Assembly: GCA_036652035.1 (NCBI GenBank)
Contig: JAVVWR010000003.1
Span: forward strand, 1-64,000
Direction: 5' to 3'
Source of the DNA: JAEZVV01 sp036652035
GTDB taxonomy: Bacteria > Pseudomonadota > Gammaproteobacteria > Burkholderiales > Burkholderiaceae_F
Length of the DNA stretch: 64,000 nucleotides
Every line of letters begins with the position of its first letter. Position 1 is the stretch's first letter. The notes beneath the pieces are model-generated. The model made no database searches and had not been told where the DNA came from. It saw only the letters and a program-made list of their open reading frames with translations. Positions 28,979 through 38,284 of the stretch are shown piece after piece. The position numbers were made by a program, and so were the translations under genes.

Positions 28979-29078
28979 NNNNNNNNNNNNNNNNNNNNNN
29001 NNNNNNNNNNNNNNNNNNNNNNNNNNNNNNNNNNNNNNNNNNNNNNNNNNNNNNNNNNNNNNNNNNNNNNNNNNNNNN
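28979..29078. other. Assembly gap of 100 N
   Basis: Exactly 100 undetermined bases, the conventional filler for a scaffold join of unknown length. It removes most of the fumarase alpha subunit gene. The true distance to the SulP gene is therefore unknown. Confidence 1.
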
Positions 29079-29114
29079 CGAACGATTAGGCGCCGAGTGG
29101 CGCCGGGCTGACTT

Positions 29115-29138
29115 GCCTTGCCGCAAGTGCGGCAAGGC
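29115..29138. terminator. Hairpin between assembly gap and SulP gene
   Basis: GCCTTGCCGC pairs with GCGGCAAGGC around a 4-base loop; a smaller one (GGCGCC, GAGT, GGCGCC) lies at 29089-29104. No clear U-run on either strand. It lies 49 bases beyond the SulP stop, so it could mark the end of that transcript. Confidence 0.45.
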
Positions 29139-29186
29139 CTTGAGGGTTTGATCGGGGGGCTGGAGTCCCGCGCGCGGATCGCGGAT

Positions 29187-30884
29187 TTATTGAATCAGTT
29201 GTCGCGCGTGGATCTCTGCGCTGGCGAAGTCCGGCACGAGCTTGTCGCCCAGATGCCGGGCAAAGCCCGAGCGCGTGAGCAGCGAGAGCGGTTGATCATC
29301 CGCGCCGGCGATGATCAGGTGGGCGCCGCGCTTGGCAAGTGCGCGCTCAAGGCCCTCGATGATGTCGAGCGCGCTGGTGTCGAGCGAGAGCAGTTCGGCA
29401 AAATCGAGTATCACCACCCGCGGTCCGCGGGCGCCGGCAAGGCGAACCGGATCGGTGACGTGTTCGAGCTTGGAAACCGAACCGAAGAACAGGGCGCCTT
29501 CGACGCGCCAGGCCTCGATTCCCACCGGCGTCTCGAAGGGCAGGGTGTGCGATATCACGCGAGTCAGCGTGTTCATGCGGTAGATGAAAAAGAGGCAGGC
29601 CAGCACCAGGCCGACCTCGACCGCCACCGTCAGGTCGAAGATCACCGTCAGGAAGAAAGTGGCGAGCAGGGTGAGGCGGTACGTCATGCTGAACTGGCGC
29701 AGGCGCACGAACTCGCGCCATTGCCCCATGTTCCAGGCGACGAACATCAGGATCGCCGCCAGCGCCGCGAGCGGAATGTTGGAGGCGAGCGGAGCGGCCA
29801 CCAGGATCACGGCGAGCAGCGTGAGCGCATGCACCATGCCAGCGATCGGGCTGACCGCGCCGCTCTTGATGTTGGTGACCGTGCGGGCGATCGTGCCGGT
29901 GGCCGGAATGCCGCCAAAAAAGGGCACGACGACGTTGGCGACGCCCTGGCCCATCAGTTCCTGGTTGGGGTCGTGGCGGTCGTCGGTCATGCTGTCGGCC
30001 ACGCGGGCGCACAAGAGCGATTCGATCGCTCCCAGCAGGGCGAGCGTGAGCATCGGGCCGAACAACTGCTTGGCGGTTTCCCACGACAACTCGGGGAAGG
30101 CGAATGCGGGCAGAGACTGCGGAATGCCGCCGAACTTGGAGCCGATGGTCTCGACCGGCAGACTGAAAGCGCTCACCGCGATGGTCGAGAGCGCCAGCGC
30201 GATCACCGTGCCTGGCAGGTGGGCGAGCCACTTTTTCCAGGACGCCCCGTTCATCTGATACGACTTGGGCCAGAACACCACCAGCAGCAGCGAGGCGACC
30301 GCGATCGCCATCGAGTAGGGGTTGACCGTCGTGATCGCGTCGGCGATGGCCTGCACCTGGTGGAAGAAGTCCGCCGGCATCTTGGCGATCGACAGGCCCA
30401 GAAAGTCCTTCACCTGCGACAGTCCGATCAGGACCGCGATGCCGTTGGTAAAGCCGATCACGATCGAGACCGGAATGAAACGGATCAGGCTGCCGAGCTT
30501 GAAAAGCCCCATCAGGAACAGCAGCACGCCCGAGCCGATGGTGGCGATCAACAGGTTGGCGAGGCCGTACTTGGCGATGATGCCGTAGATGATGACGATG
30601 AAAGCGCCGGCCGGTCCGCCGATCTGGACCCGGCATCCACCCAGCAGAGCGATCAGAAAGCCGGCGATGATCGCGGTGTAGATGCCGGCTTCGGGCGTGA
30701 CGCCCGAGGCGATCGCAAAGGCCATCGCCAGCGGCAGAGCGACCACGCCAACGGTGAGTCCGGCCGAGATGTCCTTGCCAAGGTCTTGGCGCGAATAGCC
30801 CTTGAACAGGCCGAGCGAGGCAGGGCGGAAGGGCGCCAGTGGCAGACGCCGTAAGGCCTCAGCAATCTGCTGTGCTGCGCTCAT
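29187..30884 (-). CDS. SulP-family anion transporter with STAS domain
   Basis: A 565-residue transporter. An N-terminal cytoplasmic segment leads into 10-12 membrane segments (about 35-425, starting DISAGLTVGVVALPLAMAFAIASGV). A C-terminal STAS domain (about 440-560) contains VVILDFAELLSLDTSALD. GGPAGAFIVIIYGII and GIPATGTIARTVTNIKSGA are typical SulP signatures. Members carry sulfate, bicarbonate, or dicarboxylates such as fumarate and succinate (DauA type). A dicarboxylate role would suit the fumarase neighbour, but the gap intervenes. Confidence 0.9.
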   Translation of the reverse strand: MSAAQQIAEALRRLPLAPFRPASLGLFKGYSRQDLGKDISAGLTVGVVALPLAMAFAIASGVTPEAGIYTAIIAGFLIALLGGCRVQIGGPAGAFIVIIYGIIAKYGLANLLIATIGSGVLLFLMGLFKLGSLIRFIPVSIVIGFTNGIAVLIGLSQVKDFLGLSIAKMPADFFHQVQAIADAITTVNPYSMAIAVASLLLVVFWPKSYQMNGASWKKWLAHLPGTVIALALSTIAVSAFSLPVETIGSKFGGIPQSLPAFAFPELSWETAKQLFGPMLTLALLGAIESLLCARVADSMTDDRHDPNQELMGQGVANVVVPFFGGIPATGTIARTVTNIKSGAVSPIAGMVHALTLLAVILVAAPLASNIPLAALAAILMFVAWNMGQWREFVRLRQFSMTYRLTLLATFFLTVIFDLTVAVEVGLVLACLFFIYRMNTLTRVISHTLPFETPVGIEAWRVEGALFFGSVSKLEHVTDPVRLAGARGPRVVILDFAELLSLDTSALDIIEGLERALAKRGAHLIIAGADDQPLSLLTRSGFARHLGDKLVPDFASAEIHARQLIQ

Positions 30885-31039
30885 TTCCCCTCTCCCCGAT
30901 ACGAAACAAGCGACTCAGTGTAGAGCGCCGGCGCGCAGGGATCGTGGCCTCAGATCAAGTAAGCCGGGAGAGGAGAGTGCGGACTTGCCCTGCGTAGCCA
31001 TCGGCGCATCACTCTGATCGTTCACTGCCGTCTCCAGAG

Positions 31040-31070
31040 AAAAAGGCCGCACGCCTCTCGGCGTACGGCC
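31040..31070 (-). terminator. Intrinsic terminator of metG
   Basis: On the minus strand GGCCGTACGCC and GGCGTGCGGCC form an 11-bp stem with one mismatch and a 4-base loop, followed directly by TTTTT. It sits 26 bases after the metG stop. Confidence 0.88.
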
Positions 31071-31095
31071 CTCGTTGTTGGGTGTTGGCACGGAC

Positions 31096-33165
31096 TTAGC
31101 CGATCCGCATTCCAGGGGTGGCGCCGGCGTGCGGCTCCAGGATCCACAGGCCTGGCTGATTCTTGCCATCGGCGTGGCTGGCCGCGAGCACCATGCCTTC
31201 GCTCACGCCGAACTTCATCTTGCGCGGCGCGAGGTTGGCGACCATGACCGTGAACTTGCCCTCGAGGTCTTCGGGGCGGTAGGCGCTCTTGATGCCGGAG
31301 AACACGTTGCGGGTGCGGCCTTCACCCACGTCGAGGGTCAGGCGCAACAGCTTGTCGCTGCCTTCGACCGCTTCGCACTTGACGATCTTGGCCACGCGCA
31401 AGTCCACCTTGGCGAAGTCGTCGATCCCGATCGTCTCGGCGATCGGCTCGCCGCCCGGAACCACGGCTTCGACCACCGGCGCGGGCGGCTCGAGCAGGGC
31501 GTCGAGCTGCTTCATGTCGACCCGCTGCATCAGGTGCTGGTAGGCCTTGATCGGCTGCGCCGCCGACAGGGGCGACTCAACCTGGCTCCAGTCGAGCTCG
31601 CCACAGGCGAGGAAGGCCTCGACCGCCGTGGCCGCGGCCGGCAGCACCGGCTTCAGGTAGAGCGTGAGCAGGCGGAAGGCTTCGAGCGAGACGCTGCAGG
31701 TGCGCTGCAGTTCGGCCGCGGCCTCGGGCTTCTTGGCGAGCTCCCAGGGCTTTTCGCGGTCGACGAACTCGTTGACGAGGTCGGCGAGCTCCATGATCCG
31801 GCGCAGCGCCTTGGCGTATTCGCGCGCCTCGTAAAGCGCGGCGATCTCGGGCGCGGCGGCGCGCAGCGTGATGATCTCGGGCGCGCAGTCCGGGCCGCTG
31901 ATCGCCGACTCGAGCACCTTGCCGTCGAAGCGCTTGACCAGGAAGCCGGCGGCGCGGCTGGCGATGTTGACGTACTTGCCGACCAGGTCGCTGTTGACGC
32001 GCTGGGCGAAGTCGTCCGGGTTGAAGTCGACGTCCTCGACGTGCGAGTTGAGCTTGGCGGCGATGTAGTAGCGCAGCCACTCGGCGTTCATGCCGAGCTC
32101 GAGGTACTTGAGCGGGCTGATGCCGGTGCCGCGGCTCTTGCTCATCTTCTCGCCGCTCACGGTGATGAAGCCGTGAACGTTGACGTGGTCCGGCACGCGG
32201 TAGGGCTGGCCTGCGAAGTGCAGCATCGCGGGCCAGAACAGCGTGTGGAAATAGATGATGTCCTTGCCGATGAAGTGGACCTGCTCGGTGTCGCGCGCTT
32301 CCAGGAAGGCCTGGAAGTCGACGCCGATCCTGGCGCAGTAGGCCTTGAGGCTCGCCAGGTAGCCCACCGGCGCGTCGAGCCAGACGTAGAAGTACTTGCC
32401 CGGCGCGTCCGGAATCGGGATGCCGAAGTAGGGCGTGTCGCGGGAAATATCCCAGTCGGCGAGCTTGCCGTCTTCGCCCAGCCACTCCTGCGCCTTGGCG
32501 AGCACTTCGGGCTGCAGGCGCGGCGCGCCGTCGGCGCCCTGGCCTTCGCTCCAGCTGCGCAGAAATTCCACGCAGCGCGGATCACTCAGCTTGAAGAAGT
32601 AGTGCTCCGAGCTGCGTAGCTCGGGGGTGGCGCCGGTCAGCGTCGAGAAGGGGTTCTTCAGATCGGTGGGCGAATAGACCGCGCCGCACACCTCGCACGA
32701 ATCGCCGTACTGGTCCTTGGCGCCGCACTTGGGGCACTCGCCCTTGATGTAGCGGTCGGCGAGGAACATGCCCTTCACCGGGTCGTAGAACTGCTCGATG
32801 CTCTTGGTGTAGATCAGGCCCGCGGCCTTGAGCTTCTTGTAAATGTCTTGCGACAGCTCGGTGTTCTCGGCGCTGTCGGTGCTGTGCCAGTGGTCGAAGC
32901 TGATGTGAAAACCGTCGAGGTACTGCTTGCGGCCAGCGGCGATGCGGCCCACGAATTCCTGCGGCGTGATGCCGGCCTTTTCGGCCGCGATCATGATCGG
33001 CGCGCCGTGGGCGTCGTCGGCGCCGACGAAATGGACCTGGTTGCCGCTCATTCGCTGGTGGCGCACCCAGATGTCGGCCTGGATGTATTCCATCACGTGG
33101 CCGATGTGGAAGGCGCCGTTGGCATACGGCAAGGCGGTGGTGACGAAGAGCTGGCGCTTGGTCAT
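31096..33165 (-). CDS. metG: Methionyl-tRNA synthetase
   Basis: Class I synthetase charging initiator and elongator tRNA-Met. From the ATG at 33165 (689 residues) the HIGH motif is at 20-23. A zinc knuckle with CPKC and CEVC pairs lies near residue 140, the KMSKS loop (GEKMSKSRGTGI) near 340, and a C-terminal EMAP-like tRNA-binding domain (VDLRVAKIVKCEAVEGSDKL onwards) occupies the last 110 residues. Longer in-frame starts add an Arg/Pro-rich stretch without family similarity. It is divergent from apbC, a common betaproteobacterial arrangement. Confidence 0.97.
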   Translation of the reverse strand: MTKRQLFVTTALPYANGAFHIGHVMEYIQADIWVRHQRMSGNQVHFVGADDAHGAPIMIAAEKAGITPQEFVGRIAAGRKQYLDGFHISFDHWHSTDSAENTELSQDIYKKLKAAGLIYTKSIEQFYDPVKGMFLADRYIKGECPKCGAKDQYGDSCEVCGAVYSPTDLKNPFSTLTGATPELRSSEHYFFKLSDPRCVEFLRSWSEGQGADGAPRLQPEVLAKAQEWLGEDGKLADWDISRDTPYFGIPIPDAPGKYFYVWLDAPVGYLASLKAYCARIGVDFQAFLEARDTEQVHFIGKDIIYFHTLFWPAMLHFAGQPYRVPDHVNVHGFITVSGEKMSKSRGTGISPLKYLELGMNAEWLRYYIAAKLNSHVEDVDFNPDDFAQRVNSDLVGKYVNIASRAAGFLVKRFDGKVLESAISGPDCAPEIITLRAAAPEIAALYEAREYAKALRRIMELADLVNEFVDREKPWELAKKPEAAAELQRTCSVSLEAFRLLTLYLKPVLPAAATAVEAFLACGELDWSQVESPLSAAQPIKAYQHLMQRVDMKQLDALLEPPAPVVEAVVPGGEPIAETIGIDDFAKVDLRVAKIVKCEAVEGSDKLLRLTLDVGEGRTRNVFSGIKSAYRPEDLEGKFTVMVANLAPRKMKFGVSEGMVLAASHADGKNQPGLWILEPHAGATPGMRIG

Positions 33166-33420
33166 GAGTCGAACCCGGAAAAACGGAAAGGAGAGCCGCG
33201 CAGGCGGGCGCGGCACCGAAAGGCGCATCAGGAGAGCGCGGTCACATTCGCCCAGTGCACGCGCGCGGCTGCCGGGCGGCAGGGGCGGGACAACGCGGGA
33301 ATGGGGCGCTCATCGCAGGCGGAGACGGTCTCGGGGAATGGCCGCATTCTAGCAACGGGCTCTGAGCGGTCGGCTCCGATAAACTGACACGGTCTCCGTG
33401 ATTACCGCAGGATCCCTCCC
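33166..33420. promoter_or_regulatory. Divergent promoter region metG / apbC
   Basis: 255 bp between two divergent genes, so it must hold both promoters. A GATAAACT near 33377 is a possible plus-strand -10 element for apbC, but no matching -35 is convincing. No palindromes or riboswitch features seen. Confidence 0.4.
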
Positions 33421-34499
33421 ATGAGCATCACCGTTGAAGCCGCCACCGCGGCGCTGAAAACCGTTATCGACCCCAATACCGGGCGCGACCTGGTCAGCTC
33501 GCGCTCGGCGCGCAATATCCGCGTCGACGGCGCCGACGTCAGCGTCGACGTCGAACTCGGCTACCCCGCCGCGAGCCAGATCGCCGGTCTGCGCAAGGCC
33601 GTGATCGCCGCGCTCAAGGGCGCTGGCGCCGATAACGTCTCGGCCAACGTGCAGCAGAAGATCGTCGCCCACACCGTGCAGCGCGGCGTGAAGGTGATGC
33701 CCAACGTCAAGAACATCATTGCCGTCTCCTCGGGCAAGGGCGGCGTGGGCAAGAGCACGGTCGCCGCCAACCTGGCGCTGGCGCTCGCGGCCGAAGGCGC
33801 CACCGTCGGCATGCTCGACGCCGACATCTACGGCCCGAGCCAGCCGACCATGCTGGGCGTGTTCGGCCAGCCGCAATCGCTCGACGGCAAGACCATGGAG
33901 CCGCTTGAGAATCACGGCATCCAGGTGGCCTCGATCGGCCTTCTGATCGATCCCGACCAACCGATGGTCTGGCGCGGCCCGATGGTCAGCCAGGCGCTCC
34001 AGCAGCTGCTCGAGCAGACCAACTGGCGCGAGCTCGACTACCTGGTGATCGACATGCCCCCGGGCACGGGCGACATCCAGCTCACGCTCAGCCAGAGCGT
34101 TCCGGTCACCGGCGCGATCGTCGTCACCACGCCGCAGGACATCGCCCTGCTCGACGCCAAGAAGGGTCTCAAGATGTTCGAGAAGGTCGGCATCCCGATC
34201 CTCGGCCTGGTCGAGAACATGGCGGTCCACGTGTGCAGCCAGTGCGGCCACGCCGAACACATCTTCGGCACCGGCGGCGCCGAGCGCATGAGCCAGGAAT
34301 ACGGCGTTGAAGTGCTGGGTTCGCTCCCGCTCGACATGCGAATCCGCCAACAGGCCGACAGTGGCATCCCGACCGTGGTGGCCGAGCCCGACAGCGACAT
34401 CACCGCCGCCTACAAGTCGATCGCCCGCAAGGTCGCGGTGGCCATCGCCGTCCAGGCCAAGGACATGTCGCTGAAGATGCCGGCGATCAAGGTCAGCAA
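33421..34499 (+). CDS. apbC: Iron-sulfur cluster carrier protein ApbC/Mrp (3' end cut by assembly gap)
   Basis: A P-loop ATPase that carries [4Fe-4S] clusters to apo-proteins. An N-terminal MIP18-like domain (about 5-85) precedes the ATPase with the deviant Walker A SSGKGGVGKST (103-113), DADIYGPSQP and DMPPGTGD. The cluster-binding pair is CSQC in VHVCSQCGHAEHIFG. The sequence reaches KVS, which by family length is within a few residues of the natural end, before the 100-N gap. The start follows AGGATCCCTCCC, a weak ribosome site. Confidence 0.95.
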
Positions 34500-34599
34500 N
34501 NNNNNNNNNNNNNNNNNNNNNNNNNNNNNNNNNNNNNNNNNNNNNNNNNNNNNNNNNNNNNNNNNNNNNNNNNNNNNNNNNNNNNNNNNNNNNNNNNNN
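34500..34599. other. Assembly gap of 100 N
   Basis: Second exact 100-N scaffold join. It hides the apbC stop and the start of the next plus-strand gene; reading frames that appear to cross it should not be trusted. Confidence 1.
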
Positions 34600-34911
34600 C
34601 ACACCGGCGTGCGGCCGACGCAATTGGTGGCCGCATTTCTGCTCGACGATGAGCGCGTGGTGTTGGTGACCGACCTTGGCGCAGGGCAGGTCGACGATCG
34701 CGATGTGGCCAATCTGATCGAAGCGCTCACCGACCGCGCAGGCATGCCGCTCTCGGAATCGGGGCTTGAGCGCTGGCTCGACGGCCGCGAAGAGGCTTTT
34801 CTGGCCGCCGCCGTTCTCGGGTTGGCGGGTGGCACGGTCTGCCTTGGCCGTTGCCGCAGCGCCGAGCTGCCGGCGTTGGCCGGCTTCGTGCGTGAGCCTC
34901 TGATTCGCTAA
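34600..34911 (+). CDS. Hypothetical protein, C-terminal fragment (possibly DUF2944-like)
   Basis: About 103 residues follow the gap: HTGVRPTQLVAAFLLDD, VTDLGAGQVDDRDVANLIEAL and a tail ending FVREPLIR. The HTG...VTDLGxGxVDDRD pattern recalls a family of Burkholderiales hypothetical proteins that I believe is DUF2944; this is memory, not a search. No cysteine cluster or membrane segment. Its TAA overlaps the stop of the convergent nodT-like gene. Confidence 0.55.
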   Translation, partial: HTGVRPTQLVAAFLLDDERVVLVTDLGAGQVDDRDVANLIEALTDRAGMPLSESGLERWLDGREEAFLAAAVLGLAGGTVCLGRCRSAELPALAGFVREPLIR

Positions 34912-36323
34912 GGCGTGGCGGGTGCCGTCGTGTCCAGCGCCGTGCTGGCATCGAAGTTGCCGCCCAGGGCCAGGTGCAGATTGACCCGCTGCACCAGCCG
35001 TTCGGCCTGCACTCGCAGGCGCGCCGAGCGCGCCGAATACAAACCCAGCTCGTCCTGAGTCACGGCGCGCAGATCGTTCGATCCGACGCGGTAGCGCGAG
35101 AGCGAATGCTCGAGCGCTCGCTGGCGATGGTTCACCGCCTGGACCAGGATCGTCTCGCGCGAATCCGCGGCAACACCGGCCGCCAGCGCGGACTCCACCT
35201 CGGCGAACGCGCGGGTGCTGATGCGGCCGTAATCGGCGATCGCCAGTTTTTGCTCGGCGGTCTTGATCTCCACCTGCGACTGCAGCTGCCCGCCGAGGAA
35301 GATCGGCGCGAGCAGGCTGGCGCCTGCGCTAGCCATCGGGTTGTCGCGGTTCTGCAAGACGAACAAATCGCTCGAGATCGAGGTGAGGTTGGCCGAGAGC
35401 GAGATCTGCGGCAGGCGCGCGGCCTTGGCCTGCTCGGTGCTGTAGAAGGCGGCGGCGACACGCCGCTCGGCGGCGATCACGTCGGGGCGGCGCTCCAGCA
35501 GTTCGGACGGCATTCCGGCGGGTACGGACGCCGAGAGCTCCGGCAGTTGCGCTGGCACGGCCAGATTCGCCGCCGGGTAGCGGCCGACGAGGACCTCGAT
35601 CGCCCGCAGCGCCTGCTGGCGGGCGAGTTCGAGTTGCGCCACCGCGTCGCGGTAGGTCAACGCATTGGCCTGCGCCAGAGCGAGGTCGTAGTCGCTTGAT
35701 TGGCCAACACGGACCCGGTCGCGCGTCAGCGCCAGCAAGCGCTCGGCCGAGCGCAGCATGCTCTCGGCCAAGGCCTTTTGTTGCAGCGCCTCGGTGGCGA
35801 GGAACCAGCTCTTGGCGGTGAGCGCGGCCATCGACTGGCGCGCGTACTCGGTGTCGAGCGCGGCCGAGGCGTATTGCGATTGGGCCGCGGCGCGCCCGGC
35901 ACGCACCCGCCCCCAGAGGTCGAGCTCCCAGCTGGCGATCAGGCCCATGCCTTGCAGCCCGGACGAGTCGCCGCTCATTTTTCCGCCGCCACGCGCCAGC
36001 AGCATGACCTGCGGGTAGAGCGTTCCGCCCGCCAAAGTCACGTAGGCGGCGGCCTGGTCAACGCGGGCGGCGGCCACTCTCAGATCGGCGTTGTAGGCCA
36101 GCGCCTCGACCACCAGAGCGTCGAGCGCGCGATCATTGAAGGCCGCGAGCCAGCGGTCGCCCACCGCGCCGCTGGCGGTGCCGGGCGTTGACCACGTGCT
36201 TGGCGTTGTGAGATTGGGGCGGGCCTGCGGCGCCAGCTCGGGCGCGGCAGGCGGCGCGGTGAGCGCACAGGCGGCCAGCGTGGCACTGGTGGCCAGGGCG
36301 AGAGCGAATCGGAGGGCACGCAT
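34908..36323 (-). CDS. Outer membrane efflux lipoprotein, NodT/OprM type
   Basis: A 471-residue TolC-class channel subunit. The signal sequence ends in a lipobox LAAC (Cys near 19). Two outer-membrane-efflux repeats follow (about 55-250 and 260-450), with ELDLWGRVRAG and LLERRPDVIAAERRVAAA, both diagnostic of the NodT family. It lies 5 bp downstream of the HlyD-type gene and would be the exit duct for that adaptor. Confidence 0.93.
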   Translation of the reverse strand: MRALRFALALATSATLAACALTAPPAAPELAPQARPNLTTPSTWSTPGTASGAVGDRWLAAFNDRALDALVVEALAYNADLRVAAARVDQAAAYVTLAGGTLYPQVMLLARGGGKMSGDSSGLQGMGLIASWELDLWGRVRAGRAAAQSQYASAALDTEYARQSMAALTAKSWFLATEALQQKALAESMLRSAERLLALTRDRVRVGQSSDYDLALAQANALTYRDAVAQLELARQQALRAIEVLVGRYPAANLAVPAQLPELSASVPAGMPSELLERRPDVIAAERRVAAAFYSTEQAKAARLPQISLSANLTSISSDLFVLQNRDNPMASAGASLLAPIFLGGQLQSQVEIKTAEQKLAIADYGRISTRAFAEVESALAAGVAADSRETILVQAVNHRQRALEHSLSRYRVGSNDLRAVTQDELGLYSARSARLRVQAERLVQRVNLHLALGGNFDASTALDTTAPATP

Positions 36324-36328
36324 CAGGA

Positions 36329-37552
36329 TCAGTGCAGCTTCGGAATCAGATAGTTCGTGTACGAACCGACTCTCACGATCACCTTGCGGATGATGTGGAT
36401 CATCGCCGCATGCTCGGTGTAGATCGCGGCGTTGCCAGCGGCACCGGCGGCGAGAAAGACGTCCTTGTCCTTCTCGGCGATATCGAACTTGACCGCGAAT
36501 CGTCCGGGCGGTTGCGCCGCGAAACCCGACATCGGCAGGGTTCCGCTCGCGGGCAACTGGCCCTGGCCTTGCGCCCAGATGACCGAATCGACCTTGCCCT
36601 TGATGATCTGGCCGGGGAGGGTGTTGAGAGCGAACTCGACTTCGTTGCCGGGAGCGACCTGGTGCAGTTCGTTCTGGTTGAACATGGCGATCACTTCGCC
36701 GCGCGCCTCAACCAGTGTCATTACCGCGCTGAGAGGAACGCCGGCGACAAAGGTGCCCGGCCGCAGCTGCAGGTTGACGACGTGGCAATCGCAAGGCGAG
36801 CGGGTGACGGTCTGCTCGAGCAGCCATTTGGCATTGTCGAGCTGGGCCCGCACCTGGGCGACCTGGGCGAACTCGCCATTGACCTTGGCGCCGAGCTTTT
36901 GCACCACTTGCTGCTCGCTCGCGATGGCCTGGATTTCGGCCGCTCGTGCCTGCGCCTCAACGCCGCGCGCGGAGTCGAGCTGGCCTTCGAGCTGTTTGAG
37001 GTCGGACTCGGCCTGATCGAGAGCGAACTTGTCGCCCGCGCCGGTGCTCACCAGGTCGCGGTTCTGGCCCACGCGCAGGCGAGCCAGAGCGAGCTTGGCT
37101 TCAACTTCGCGCACCCGTCCGGTGGCCTGGGCGATGGCGCTGCGGGACTCGCTCACCTTGGCCTTGGCGCCTTGCGCCGAGGCTTCGAGCTCGCGTTGAG
37201 AGGCTTGCGCATTGGCGAGCTGGGCTTCCAGCACCGCGACGTCGAGCTGATAGGGCTGCGGGTCGATGCGGAACAGGACATCGCCCTTCTTGATGAGACG
37301 GTTGCCTTCCTCGACCGGCACCTCGACCACCCGGCCCCGGACCTGAGAGACCACTGGAATCGTGAACTTGTAGACGCGTACGTCGGCCGATGAGGGAGCA
37401 ACGACATTGAGCAGAAGGACCAGCGTCGTCAGGGCCACTATGGGAATGATCGCGACGATGACTTGCGATGTCGTGTTCCATGGCAGCCACTTGAACTTGA
37501 TGAAAATGAGCCAGACAAAAAACGAGTAGATGCCAAGCAGCAGGATTTCCAT
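36329..37552 (-). CDS. yiaV: HlyD-family membrane fusion protein (YiaV-like)
   Basis: A 407-residue periplasmic adaptor with two N-terminal membrane segments (about 5-22 and 30-50). A biotinyl-lipoyl-like half (IPVVSQVRGRVVEVPVEEGNRLIKKGDVLFRIDP) is followed by a long alpha-helical hairpin (about 105-235) and the beta-barrel portion. The double N-terminal segment and its partner DUF3302 gene match the YiaV-YiaW pair of E. coli. The start overlaps the yiaW-like stop (TGATG). No inner-membrane pump gene is adjacent. Confidence 0.88.
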   Translation of the reverse strand: MEILLLGIYSFFVWLIFIKFKWLPWNTTSQVIVAIIPIVALTTLVLLLNVVAPSSADVRVYKFTIPVVSQVRGRVVEVPVEEGNRLIKKGDVLFRIDPQPYQLDVAVLEAQLANAQASQRELEASAQGAKAKVSESRSAIAQATGRVREVEAKLALARLRVGQNRDLVSTGAGDKFALDQAESDLKQLEGQLDSARGVEAQARAAEIQAIASEQQVVQKLGAKVNGEFAQVAQVRAQLDNAKWLLEQTVTRSPCDCHVVNLQLRPGTFVAGVPLSAVMTLVEARGEVIAMFNQNELHQVAPGNEVEFALNTLPGQIIKGKVDSVIWAQGQGQLPASGTLPMSGFAAQPPGRFAVKFDIAEKDKDVFLAAGAAGNAAIYTEHAAMIHIIRKVIVRVGSYTNYLIPKLH

Positions 37553-38103
37553 CAGACCTTCCCCTCAACGGCCGTGGCCGGAGCCGGTTCGCGCAAGGCC
37601 TCAAGTTCACTGCGCAACTGCTTGAGTTCGGGGGCCAGGCCGCCAGTGCTGGCCATGTGATCGAGTTCGCTGCGCAGATGATCGATCTCGTGCTGCAGCA
37701 GCTCGCCAGCCTTGGCCTTCGCTCCCATCTCGGCGTAGTAGTCCTCGTGCTTCTCGGTGCCGTAAGCCATGCGGTAGCCGACCGGCTTGGTGTAGGCCCA
37801 TAGCCAGGCCACGGGCCACAAAAGTCCGCCAAAGAAAAGCGAGAGGATGCAGAGGGTGTGGATGGCGTCGCGTTGCGGGTGATGGCGCTGGTGCGCGATT
37901 TTTTCCGGCAGGACGTGGACCATCCAGAACGCCACGATCAGAACGATCGGCACGATCAGCAAGACGCCGATGGCGAGGATGTCGGCGGCCGTGTCGAGCG
38001 CTTCGCCTGCGAACATCGACGCATGGCTGGGCGCCGCCATGATGAACGTGCTCACCATGACAGCCACGCGGGCTGCGCGCTTGGAATCTGGAGAGGAAGC
38101 CAT
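37552..38103 (-). CDS. yiaW: DUF3302 inner membrane protein (YiaW-like)
   Basis: A 183-residue protein. A possible signal peptide (VMVSTFIMAAPSHA) precedes two membrane segments (about 42-65, ILAIGVLLIVPIVLIVAFWMVHVLP, and about 85-107, LCILSLFFGGLLWPVAWLWAY). The motif EKIAHQRHHPQRDAIH lies between them and a C-terminal coiled coil (about 130-170) ends the protein. The membrane core matches E. coli YiaW; the signal-like N-terminus and coiled coil are additions. Function of DUF3302 is unknown. First gene of the yiaW-yiaV-nodT unit. Confidence 0.85.
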   Translation of the reverse strand: MASSPDSKRAARVAVMVSTFIMAAPSHASMFAGEALDTAADILAIGVLLIVPIVLIVAFWMVHVLPEKIAHQRHHPQRDAIHTLCILSLFFGGLLWPVAWLWAYTKPVGYRMAYGTEKHEDYYAEMGAKAKAGELLQHEIDHLRSELDHMASTGGLAPELKQLRSELEALREPAPATAVEGKV

Positions 38104-38260
38104 GGCAGAGGAACCTCGACGCGATCGGATGTGTGCGAAGTCTAGTAAACCCTAGTGTCCGCCAGGGGCGTCGGCACCCATCACATCGATTCGAGCGTCA
38201 ACTGTCTCGTGAAAGCCACAATCAGGGCGCTCGCAGATTGACGCCGGTTGCGACGAACTT

Positions 38261-38280
38261 GCCCCTCCTGACGGAGGGGC
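38261..38280 (-). terminator. Hairpin downstream of menC
   Basis: GCCCCTCC and GGAGGGGC form an 8-bp stem with a 4-base loop, 4 bases after the menC stop. The following minus-strand bases (AAGTTCGT) are only weakly U-rich. Confidence 0.6.
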
Positions 38281-38284
38281 GGCT

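Noticed and set aside
28134..29135. An open frame running through the first N block
   Set aside because: Undetermined bases cannot be read as coding. The beta subunit starts at 28742 and the alpha subunit is in a different frame.
33421..34911. One 496-residue protein joining ApbC to the sequence after the second gap
   Set aside because: ApbC is almost complete at the gap by family length, and the downstream part has no ApbC similarity. The apparent frame continuity is due to the arbitrary 100-N filler.
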